Positions 1-4,977 of a DNA stretch of 6,776 bases are shown here, piece by piece; positions within the stretch are counted from its first letter, which is position 1, and each line of letters begins with the position of its first letter. Below the pieces are notes generated by a model, which made no database searches, had not been told where the DNA came from, and saw only the letters and a program-made list of their open reading frames with translations. The stretch is from Acinetobacter sp. (GTDB lineage: Bacteria > Pseudomonadota > Gammaproteobacteria > Pseudomonadales > Moraxellaceae). The DNA is taken from contig JASLIY010000012.1 of the NCBI GenBank assembly GCA_030152675.1, positions 1-6,776 on the forward strand, given 5' to 3'. The position numbers and the translations under genes were made by a program.

Positions 1-1145
1 CGTGCCACTTTCATCTCTTGGCTGACCGCACTGAGTACGGTCGGTTCAAAGAAGGTTGCACCGAGCTCAGATAACTGACCACCAATCTCAATCTTGGCGC
101 CGAGATCCACGGCATTTTGAATATGATCTTGGATTTTTTTAACAGCAGCGTCATTGATCAATGGGCCTTGGGTGGTGCCGGCATCACGACCATCACCGAC
201 TTTGAGCTTGGCCACTTCTGCCACCACGCCCTGACAGATTTGATCGTAAATACCTTGTTGTACATAGATGCGGTTGGCACAAACACAGGTCTGACCGCTG
301 TTACGAAACTTACTCGCCATAATCCCAGCCACAGCCTGCTCAACATTGGCATCATCAAAAACGATGACCGGTGCATTGCCACCGAGTTCCAACGACAGCT
401 TTTTGATGGTGTCCGCACATTGGCGCATCAAGATCCGACCGACATGGGTCGAGCCAGTAAAACTGAGTTTTTGTACGATCGGGCTAGCACATAAAGTTTC
501 ACCCACAGCTGCAGAATCACCACATAGCGTGATCAATACATCTTGCGGCACACCGGCTTTGACGGCCAAATGATCCAGCGCAAAGGCGGTCAATGGGGTC
601 AGTTCAGCCGGTTTGACCAACATAGAACAGCCAGCAGCCAACGCTGGGGCAGCTTTACGGGTGATCATCGCAGCAGGGAAATTCCACGGCGTAATCGCAG
701 CTGTGACACCAATCGGCTGTTTCACCACCACCAAACGTTGATTGTTTTGTACCGGCGTCAAGACCTCACCATCTAAACGACGTGCTTGCTCTGCAAACCA
801 ACGAATAAAGGAGGCAGCATAGACGATCTCACCTTTGGCCTCAGCCAAGGGCTTGCCCTGTTCTGCGGTGAGAATTGCAGCCAAATCATCTTGATGCTTG
901 AGGATCAGATGATACCAATCCCATAAAATATCAGCGCGTTCTAGTGCGGTCTTGGTTTTCCATTTTTTTTGCGCCTGCGCTGAACGTAAAATCGCAGCCT
1001 GCACTGCGTCTGTTGAATGCATTTTGACCCAAGCCAAGCACTCGCCTGTGGCTGGATCAAGGACTTGGATATCATCGGCCGATGTTGCGCCATCAAGTGA
1101 AATATCCGAATGTTGTAACAGTTCTGCCCAAGCATGCTGATTCAT
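1..1145 (-). CDS. gabD: NAD(P)-dependent succinate-semialdehyde dehydrogenase, 3' end cut by window edge
   Basis: This enzyme should oxidise succinate semialdehyde to succinate in the cytoplasm, the last step of GABA breakdown. I translated 381 residues from the ATG complementary to 1143-1145, preceded by AAGGA (complement of 1155-1159) nine bases upstream. Aldehyde dehydrogenase landmarks occur in order: PWNFP at 153-157 (oxyanion Asn155), the cofactor-binding KPAE at 178-181, SFTGST at 228-233, ELGGNAP with general base Glu253, and GQTCVCANR with catalytic Cys287. The stretch from about residue 92 to 300 closely matches E. coli GabD as I remember it. GabD is about 480 residues, so roughly the last 100 lie beyond base 1. 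Cys289, two residues after the nucleophile, matches the redox-switch pair described in SSADH. The N-terminal 30 residues differ from E. coli GabD. It is divergent from the MocR-type regulator, the likely controller. A glutarate-semialdehyde or related aldehyde substrate cannot be excluded. Confidence 0.9.
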   Translation of the reverse strand, partial: MNQHAWAELLQHSDISLDGATSADDIQVLDPATGECLAWVKMHSTDAVQAAILRSAQAQKKWKTKTALERADILWDWYHLILKHQDDLAAILTAEQGKPLAEAKGEIVYAASFIRWFAEQARRLDGEVLTPVQNNQRLVVVKQPIGVTAAITPWNFPAAMITRKAAPALAAGCSMLVKPAELTPLTAFALDHLAVKAGVPQDVLITLCGDSAAVGETLCASPIVQKLSFTGSTHVGRILMRQCADTIKKLSLELGGNAPVIVFDDANVEQAVAGIMASKFRNSGQTCVCANRIYVQQGIYDQICQGVVAEVAKLKVGDGRDAGTTQGPLINDAAVKKIQDHIQNAVDLGAKIEIGGQLSELGATFFEPTVLSAVSQEMKVA

Positions 1146-1185
1146 AAACGTTGTTCCTTATGTCATGTCGCGTATCGATGGATTG

Positions 1186-1201
1186 GGGTGTCAATACACC
1201 C
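1186..1201. repeat. Perfect 6-bp inverted repeat near gabD start
   Basis: The sequence GGGTGT-CAAT-ACACCC forms a perfect inverted repeat with 6-bp arms and a 4-bp spacer, about 40 bases upstream of the gabD start codon. It overlaps a TTGACA hexamer on the minus strand. It could be an operator half-site pair, or a hairpin in the gabD 5' leader. The repeat is seen directly; the function is inference. Confidence 0.45.
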
Positions 1202-1235
1202 TCAAGACTTTGTTTTAAAGTATGAAATGTCAACA

Positions 1236-1284
1236 GACCTTATTGAGGTCAGACATTACAAGTAAAGGTCGATCATGAAAACCT
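1236..1284. promoter_or_regulatory. Candidate MocR-type operator (AGGTC/GACCT cluster)
   Basis: GACCT at 1236-1240 and AGGTC at 1246-1250 form an inverted pair. A second AGGTC lies at 1266-1270, exactly 20 bp (about two helical turns) after the first, and ACCT follows at 1281-1284. The two direct copies share a longer imperfect match (AGGTCAGACAT and AGGTCGATCAT). The cluster abuts a TTGACA on the gabD strand (complement of 1228-1233). MocR/GabR regulators are known to bind direct repeats, often with an inverted half-site, that overlap promoter elements of the divergent target, so this is the best operator candidate in the gap. The assignment is inference. Confidence 0.4.
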
Positions 1285-1326
1285 AACATATTTACACTTT
1301 AGCCATCGGTAATGAAAAGTAATCTT

Positions 1327-1367
1327 TTGCCGAGCAAAATGCCAAATGCTATGGCTGCTATCGGCAA
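1327..1367. repeat. Long-stem inverted repeat (hairpin) in the intergenic gap
   Basis: TTGCCGA at 1327-1333 is perfectly complementary to TCGGCAA at 1361-1367. Inside it GCA (1334-1336) can pair with TGC (1356-1358), and GCCA (1341-1344) with TGGC (1352-1355), leaving a 7-base loop. That gives about 14 pairs with internal bulges. A short T-run follows at 1378-1382 on the plus strand, too far from the stem for a standard terminator. It may be a leader-RNA structure for the regulator gene or a DNA site. Confidence 0.45.
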
Positions 1368-1476
1368 GGATGTTCAATTTTTGAGTGGCTCGTGATGTGA
1401 CTTGCGTATTGATGCTGCTTTGGGTATGCGCGATCGTTTATGATCTGAGACGATAAGCGCTGGAGCATTGCGCCGT

Positions 1477-1493
1477 TTGATGTGTGACATCAA
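1477..1493. promoter_or_regulatory. 17-bp perfect palindrome, candidate autoregulatory operator
   Basis: TTGATGT-GTG-ACATCAA is a perfect inverted repeat with 7-bp arms and a 3-bp centre, 72 bases upstream of the proposed TTG start of the MocR-type regulator. It follows a weak -10 candidate (TATGAT, 1439-1444). Its size and symmetry suit a dimeric repressor site. The middle GTG is an in-frame start codon for the regulator, but it has no Shine-Dalgarno sequence and is probably not used. Function is inference. Confidence 0.4.
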
Positions 1494-1551
1494 CAGCGAT
1501 GTGTAATGTGCCAGTTTTCCCATGGATTGCCGAGAGCCATTTCCACCGTAG

Positions 1552-1556
1552 AGGAG
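1552..1556 (+). promoter_or_regulatory. Ribosome binding site deciding a TTG start
   Basis: AGGAG, within the purine run GAGGAGAGAG at 1551-1560, lies 8 bases before the in-frame TTG at 1565. This is the only strong Shine-Dalgarno sequence near the regulator's N-terminus, and it fixes the start at TTG rather than the upstream in-frame GTG at 1484. Confidence 0.75.
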
Positions 1557-1564
1557 AGAGCCAA

Positions 1565-3061
1565 TTGCTGAATTTACTTGGCGATTATGTGTTACAACAA
1601 CTACCCCAAGACCCGCATGGCAACCTGAGTCAGCGTTTATTTCGTTGCTTACATGGTGCAATCGTCAGCGGCGTTCTGCCCAGCAAAACGCGCTTGCCGG
1701 CCTCGCGTGATCTGGCCAAACAAATTGGCGTGTCACGCAATACCGTATTGAACGTCTATGAACAGCTACAGGCCGAAGGCTATCTCTATGCACAAACAGG
1801 ACATGGCACTTGGGTATCTGAACATCTCCCAGAACAGTTTTTAAATCCAAGCCATCCCCAAATGCCCGCAACTACATGCCCGCCGCCGCAACCGCAGCTC
1901 TCAGAACGCGGCAGCAGTGTTTTGGCACAGGCCTCTGCCTCACCACACCAATGGGGCGCTTTTGTGCCGGGCACACCAGATGTGACCGAATTTCCACATG
2001 CCATTCTGAGCCGGATCAGCGCACGCTTGAGCCGTCAGCCCGAGATCGACCAGCTCATTTACAACAATGCTGGGGGCTGTCTCGAACTGCGCCAAGCCCT
2101 TGCAGGTCATCTCAAAGTCTCGCGCTCGGTGCAATGTGATCCTGACCAGATCATCATCACCGAAGGGATTCATCAAGCCATTGATTTGGTTTCCCGTGTG
2201 CTCAGTGATGTCGGCGATCAAGTCTGGATTGAAGATCCCTCGTATTGGGGTCTGCGCAATATTTTGCGTCTCAATGGCTTAAACATCTTACCGCTGGCCG
2301 TAGATCAGGATGGTATGCTGCCTGTGAGCGAACCAGAGCAAGCGCCTCGTCTGATCTTTGTCACCCCCTCCCATCAATATCCACTTGGATCACATCTCAG
2401 CCTGCCACGGCGCAAGCAGCTCTTGGCCTTGGCCCGCCGCATGGGCAGTTGGATCGTGGAGGATGACTATGACAGTGAATTTCGCTTTGCCGATGATCCC
2501 TATCCCGCCTTACAAGGCTTGGAACCCGATGCACCAGTGATCTATACCGGCACATTTAGCAAAACAATTTATCCCGGTTTACGCATGGGTTATTTGGTGG
2601 CACCGAAAGCGGTGGCACACGCCTTACGTGTGGTTGCGGCTGAACTATATCGAGGCGGACACGCGCTGAGCCAACATGCACTGGCAGCGTTTATTCAACA
2701 AGGTCATTATCAAGCGCATATCCGACGTATGCGACTGTTGTATGCCAAACGCCATGATCTCCTCAAAGACTTGATCATCCGCTATTTGGGGGCAAATTTT
2801 TTACACCCCTTTCATCGTGATGCCGGCTTACATCTGATCCTGAGACTGCCACAGGACTGTGATGATGTGCAGATCAGCCAGCAACTGGCGCAACGTGATA
2901 TCCATGCGCGAGCACTGTCTCGCTACTACATGCAGCCCGATGCCAATGTAGAAAAAGGCTTATTGCTCGGCTTTGCCTGTGTCAAACAACAGCACATGAG
3001 TGCCGCATTTGGTGTACTGCGGCAAACCTTAGTCGATGCAGGGATTCATCTGATCAATTAG
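1565..3061 (+). CDS. MocR/GabR-family transcriptional regulator (GntR winged helix + aminotransferase fold)
   Basis: The product, 498 residues from the TTG start, is a PLP-dependent regulator. Residues about 20-84 form a GntR-type winged helix, with RLPASRDLA and a recognition helix around GVSRNTVLNVYEQL. A Pro-rich linker (about 85-130) joins this to a fold-type I aminotransferase domain (about 130-498). The cofactor site is intact: FVTPSHQYPLG at 265-275, EDDYDSEFR at 299-307 and GTFSK with Schiff-base Lys333. Asp300, Tyr302 and Lys333 sit at a constant +21 offset from B. subtilis GabR Asp279, Tyr281 and Lys312, so PLP binding is expected. Such proteins are DNA-binding regulators rather than enzymes. 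Its place divergent from gabD suggests control of gabD, with GABA or a related amine as effector. The effector is not proven, so I withhold the gabR symbol; PdxR- or TauR-like roles remain possible. Confidence 0.9.
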   Translation: MLNLLGDYVLQQLPQDPHGNLSQRLFRCLHGAIVSGVLPSKTRLPASRDLAKQIGVSRNTVLNVYEQLQAEGYLYAQTGHGTWVSEHLPEQFLNPSHPQMPATTCPPPQPQLSERGSSVLAQASASPHQWGAFVPGTPDVTEFPHAILSRISARLSRQPEIDQLIYNNAGGCLELRQALAGHLKVSRSVQCDPDQIIITEGIHQAIDLVSRVLSDVGDQVWIEDPSYWGLRNILRLNGLNILPLAVDQDGMLPVSEPEQAPRLIFVTPSHQYPLGSHLSLPRRKQLLALARRMGSWIVEDDYDSEFRFADDPYPALQGLEPDAPVIYTGTFSKTIYPGLRMGYLVAPKAVAHALRVVAAELYRGGHALSQHALAAFIQQGHYQAHIRRMRLLYAKRHDLLKDLIIRYLGANFLHPFHRDAGLHLILRLPQDCDDVQISQQLAQRDIHARALSRYYMQPDANVEKGLLLGFACVKQQHMSAAFGVLRQTLVDAGIHLIN

Positions 3062-3087
3062 ACCCACGTATTGATTGCTAAAGTCGT

Positions 3088-3131
3088 TATAATACAAGGC
3101 GGAATTGGATACATTTTCAGCCGTCTATAAA
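3088..3131 (+). promoter_or_regulatory. Candidate -10 elements for the AEC permease gene
   Basis: The 151 bases between the regulator stop and the likely permease start contain a perfect TATAAT at 3088-3093 and a TATAAA at 3126-3131. The first has no acceptable -35 hexamer at 16-18 bases. The second has TTGGAT (3105-3110) at a short 15-base spacing. Either could start a transcript independent of the regulator gene. I see no hairpin plus T-run terminator after the regulator, so read-through is also possible. Confidence 0.3.
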
Positions 3132-3156
3132 CTTCGATTCCACATGTGACTTGTAT

Positions 3157-3174
3157 GCAGCCGCAACTCGCTGC
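3157..3174 (+). repeat. Small hairpin just ahead of the AEC gene
   Basis: GCAGC (3157-3161) and GCTGC (3170-3174) can form a 5-bp GC-rich stem with an 8-base loop. It ends two bases before the upstream candidate ATG at 3177. No Shine-Dalgarno sequence is visible here, so the structure would tend to hide that codon, which mildly favours the ATG at 3213. The stem is short and may be chance. Confidence 0.25.
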
Positions 3175-3212
3175 TGATGTCATCGATCAATGACTTCAAT
3201 GTAGTACCTGCC

Positions 3213-4118
3213 ATGCAGCAAATTTTTGTATCCCTCTTTCCCTTACTGGGCCTCATTTTAGCCGGTTATCTACTCAAGAAAACCCAGTTTTTGGCCACAG
3301 GTTTTTGGGCGGGTGCAGAAAAGCTCAATTACTATATTCTATTTCCGGCCATGTTGTTCCTCAACTTGGCCCATGCTCAGATTGAAGTCGAAACACTGCA
3401 ACGCTTAGTCAGTGTATTAATGGCGATATTCGGGATCGCCTGCGCTGTGCTTTATCTGATCCGTGCGGTCTTTCACATCCATGCCGCCCGCTTTGGTGTC
3501 TATCTGCAGAGCGTGCTGCGCTTTAACACCTATATCGGTCTGGCACTGGTGGCGACCCTCTTTCAACATGCGGGATTGACGATTTTTACGCTGTGTTTGG
3601 CGCTGAGTATTCCCTTGGTCAATGTACTTTCCGTGCTGGCCTTTGCCGACCGTCAACACATGGATCTATCCACCATCCTCAAATCCTTACTCAGTAATCC
3701 ACTGATTTTGTCCTGTGTCGCAGGCGCGGCATGGAACTTTGCTGACTTGAGCCTTTGGGTGGGTGGGCATGATCTGCTGCGACAACTGGCGATGTGTAGT
3801 TTGCCCCTCGGCCTGCTCTGTGTCGGTGCAGCACTACAATTTTCCCAGCTCAAAGTCGCCATCTGGCCGCTCTTTTTAAATACGGTCGCTCGTTTGCTGT
3901 TGATGCCAGCCTTGGCTTGGATAGTGGCGACCTATGCTGAACTACCGCAATTGATGCTGCAAGTATTGGTGATTTTCTTTGCCCTCCCGACCGCCTCAGC
4001 CGCCTATATCCTCACCAAAGTCATGCAGGGCGATAGTCAACTGATGGCCGCCGTGATTAGCGTGCAAACCCTCGCTGCCGCACTGACCCTGCCCTGGGTG
4101 ATGTATTGGGTGACCTAA
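3213..4118 (+). CDS. AEC (auxin efflux carrier) family transporter
   Basis: This is an inner-membrane permease of 301 residues with about ten hydrophobic helices in the 5+5 arrangement of the AEC family. Approximate helices are 4-22, 40-56, 65-83, 104-120, 122-144, 158-176, 188-208, 216-240, 246-268 and 277-300. Family landmarks include the N-terminal LLGLILAGYLLKK, a Pro in helix 2 (ILFPAMLF), RFNTYIGLAL at 103-112 and LPTASAAYILTKVMQGD at 258-274. Known members move malonate, malate or other organic anions; the substrate here is unknown. It follows the MocR-type regulator on the same strand, so an amino acid or organic acid linked to the GABA/succinate-semialdehyde route is reasonable but inferred. 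An in-frame ATG at 3177 would add 12 hydrophilic residues. Neither start has a clear Shine-Dalgarno sequence; I chose 3213 because AEC proteins usually begin right at the first helix. Confidence 0.85.
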   Translation: MQQIFVSLFPLLGLILAGYLLKKTQFLATGFWAGAEKLNYYILFPAMLFLNLAHAQIEVETLQRLVSVLMAIFGIACAVLYLIRAVFHIHAARFGVYLQSVLRFNTYIGLALVATLFQHAGLTIFTLCLALSIPLVNVLSVLAFADRQHMDLSTILKSLLSNPLILSCVAGAAWNFADLSLWVGGHDLLRQLAMCSLPLGLLCVGAALQFSQLKVAIWPLFLNTVARLLLMPALAWIVATYAELPQLMLQVLVIFFALPTASAAYILTKVMQGDSQLMAAVISVQTLAAALTLPWVMYWVT

Positions 4119-4185
4119 TACAGACTCCGCTCAATCCACTCGCCCAAATAACAAAAATACCCGACCACTGCAACTTTACTCATCT

Positions 4186-4243
4186 GATGATTCAGCATTT
4201 TTCCCGATGTATTCAGCAGAAATCCATCCGATGCTGTGCAGCA
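4186..4243 (+). promoter_or_regulatory. Three spaced direct repeats, candidate activator sites
   Basis: A unit of GATG followed closely by CAGCA occurs three times. GATG is at 4186, 4206 and 4230; CAGCA is at 4193, 4214 and 4239. The first two copies share ATTCAGCA; the third reads GATGCTGTGCAGCA and contains the inverted repeat TGCTG-TG-CAGCA. Spacing is 20-25 bp, about two helical turns, and the array ends just before the -10-like TAAAAT at 4251. This layout suits a regulator bound upstream of the operon promoter. Which protein would bind is unknown. Confidence 0.35.
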
Positions 4244-4342
4244 AAAAGCATAAAATAAGGCCGAGCTCATGATGCCACTGCACCTTTCGCGGATGCATCA
4301 CCGAGTCTTTATCAGCAGGAAGCGATAACAATAATTTAGCCA

Positions 4343-4384
4343 CAACACGAATCACACCACAACGGATCTCAGCCGTGTTGATTC
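4343..4384 (+). repeat. Overlapping inverted repeats just before the operon start
   Basis: CGTGTTG at 4374-4380 pairs perfectly with CAACACG at 4343-4349. The overlapping right arm TGATTC at 4379-4384, extended by GTG at 4375-4377, pairs instead with GAATCA plus CAC at 4349-4357. The two stems share one arm and exclude each other. The right arm ends seven bases before the AAGAG ribosome site at 4391. It may be a leader structure or a DNA-binding site. Confidence 0.3.
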
Positions 4385-4390
4385 AATAAC

Positions 4391-4395
4391 AAGAG
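4391..4395 (+). promoter_or_regulatory. Ribosome binding site selecting the second ATG
   Basis: AAGAG lies 6 bases before the ATG at 4402. It directly abuts an in-frame ATG at 4396, which is too close to be served by it. The start at 4402 is therefore preferred. Confidence 0.55.
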
Positions 4396-4401
4396 ATGCC
4401 C

Positions 4402-4977
4402 ATGCACACCGTGACCCCGCCTCGTTTTCAACCCCTTGGTATCGAACAAGCCCCTGAAGCGGCGAAAATCCGTTTGATCCTCGCCGAAAAAGCCAATGGC
4501 TTTGCCTCCAATCTACTCGGAGTCTTGGCCCATGCGCCGACCGCATTGGAAGGCTATCAAAACCTCAGTGAAATCAACCAACGTAACAGCCTCACCCCAC
4601 AGCAACGCGAAGTGGTGCAATTGGTTGCGGCCACCGCAAATGGCTGTGGCTTTTGTGTCGCAGGACATACCGCACTTTCCCTCAATAAATTCAAACTGGA
4701 TGCAGCACTGGTACAAGCACTACGCGATCAAGCGCCTTTGCCAGATCCTCAACTGGAGCAATTGGCACAATTTGCCCGACAACTGCTGCTACACAAAGGC
4801 GCCGTTGATGAGGCCAGCTTAGAGGCTTTCTTCCATGCTGGCTTTAGTGAGCAACATGCCTTAGATGTGATCCTGGGACTCAGTTTGGCGACCTTATGCA
4901 ACTTCGCCAATAGTCTGGCACAGACACCCCTCAATGCCCCCTTAAAAAAATATCAGTGGAGTCGCCAACATGATTGA
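4402..4977 (+). CDS. AhpD-like / carboxymuconolactone decarboxylase-fold protein with CxxC active site
   Basis: This 191-residue, probably cytoplasmic all-helical protein belongs to the AhpD/CMD superfamily. The core motif is NGCGFCVAGH at 80-89. Glu70, Cys82, Cys85 and His89 have the same spacing (12, 3, 4) as Glu118, Cys130, Cys133 and His137 of mycobacterial AhpD, so a thiol peroxidase or disulfide reductase is more likely than a decarboxylase. The length also fits the peroxidase branch. It opens an operon: its last 8 bases overlap the flavoprotein gene, so the two are probably translationally coupled. The context suggests it removes a peroxide or reactive product made by that flavoprotein; this is inference. 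It has no methionine after the initiator and only three cysteines, two of them catalytic. The start is the ATG at 4402 because of the Shine-Dalgarno spacing. Confidence 0.85.
   Translation: MHTVTPPRFQPLGIEQAPEAAKIRLILAEKANGFASNLLGVLAHAPTALEGYQNLSEINQRNSLTPQQREVVQLVAATANGCGFCVAGHTALSLNKFKLDAALVQALRDQAPLPDPQLEQLAQFARQLLLHKGAVDEASLEAFFHAGFSEQHALDVILGLSLATLCNFANSLAQTPLNAPLKKYQWSRQHD

Larger units (their letters stand above)
1146..1564. promoter_or_regulatory. gabD / MocR-regulator divergent intergenic region
   Basis: This 419-base gap holds no convincing gene. It must contain the promoters of both divergent genes and, by analogy with GabR-type regulators, their operator. It is visibly more AT-rich than the flanking genes in its left half. 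It holds four repeat or palindrome structures, listed separately: an inverted repeat at 1186-1201, AGGTC/GACCT elements at 1236-1284, a long hairpin at 1327-1367 and a 17-bp palindrome at 1477-1493. I could not fix a full promoter. On the minus strand two TTGACA hexamers (complement of 1228-1233 and 1189-1194) are good -35 matches but lack a good -10. On the plus strand TATGAT at 1439-1444 is a possible -10 with a poor -35. Confidence 0.7.
4119..4401. other. Intergenic region upstream of the peroxidase/flavoprotein/ABC operon
   Basis: This 283-base stretch holds no convincing gene. No intrinsic terminator is visible after the permease stop. It contains three spaced direct repeats (4186-4243), an AT-rich segment with a possible -10 (TAAAAT, 4251-4256), a second AT-rich segment with a -10-like AATAAT (4330-4335), and overlapping inverted repeats just before the operon's first gene (4343-4384). 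I searched for a GG-N10-GC sigma-54 core and found none. No good -35 accompanies either -10, which fits an activator-dependent promoter. Confidence 0.5.

Noticed and set aside
117..494. Plus-strand open frame of 125 codons inside the gabD region
   Set aside because: It lies antisense to a fully convincing aldehyde dehydrogenase, has no recognisable domain and is a shadow of that gene's base composition.
1189..1233. TTGACA hexamers on the minus strand as -35 boxes of a sigma-70 promoter for gabD
   Set aside because: At 15-18 bases downstream I find only non-matching hexamers (for example AAGTCT), so no complete promoter can be called from either.
3141..3148. CACATGTG palindrome as an operator
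   Set aside because: It is only 8 bp with no extended symmetry and no second copy nearby; expected by chance.
3105..3149. TTG-initiated mini-frame (14 codons) preceded by AAGG, as a leader peptide for the AEC gene
   Set aside because: If TATAAT at 3088-3093 is the -10, the transcript would start near 3100, after the putative ribosome site. The peptide has no run of regulatory codons, so the match is probably chance.
3062..3176. Intrinsic terminator after the MocR-type regulator
   Set aside because: No stable stem followed by a T-run is present; the only stem (3157-3174) is short and followed by the next gene's start region.
4244..4401. Sigma-54 promoter upstream of the operon
   Set aside because: I checked the GG dinucleotides in this stretch for a GC ten bases on; none fits the GG-N10-GC core.
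4970..4977. Frameshift between the AhpD-like and flavoprotein genes
   Set aside because: Both proteins have complete, separate domains and the second gene has its own ribosome site and ATG; the 8-bp overlap is normal translational coupling.
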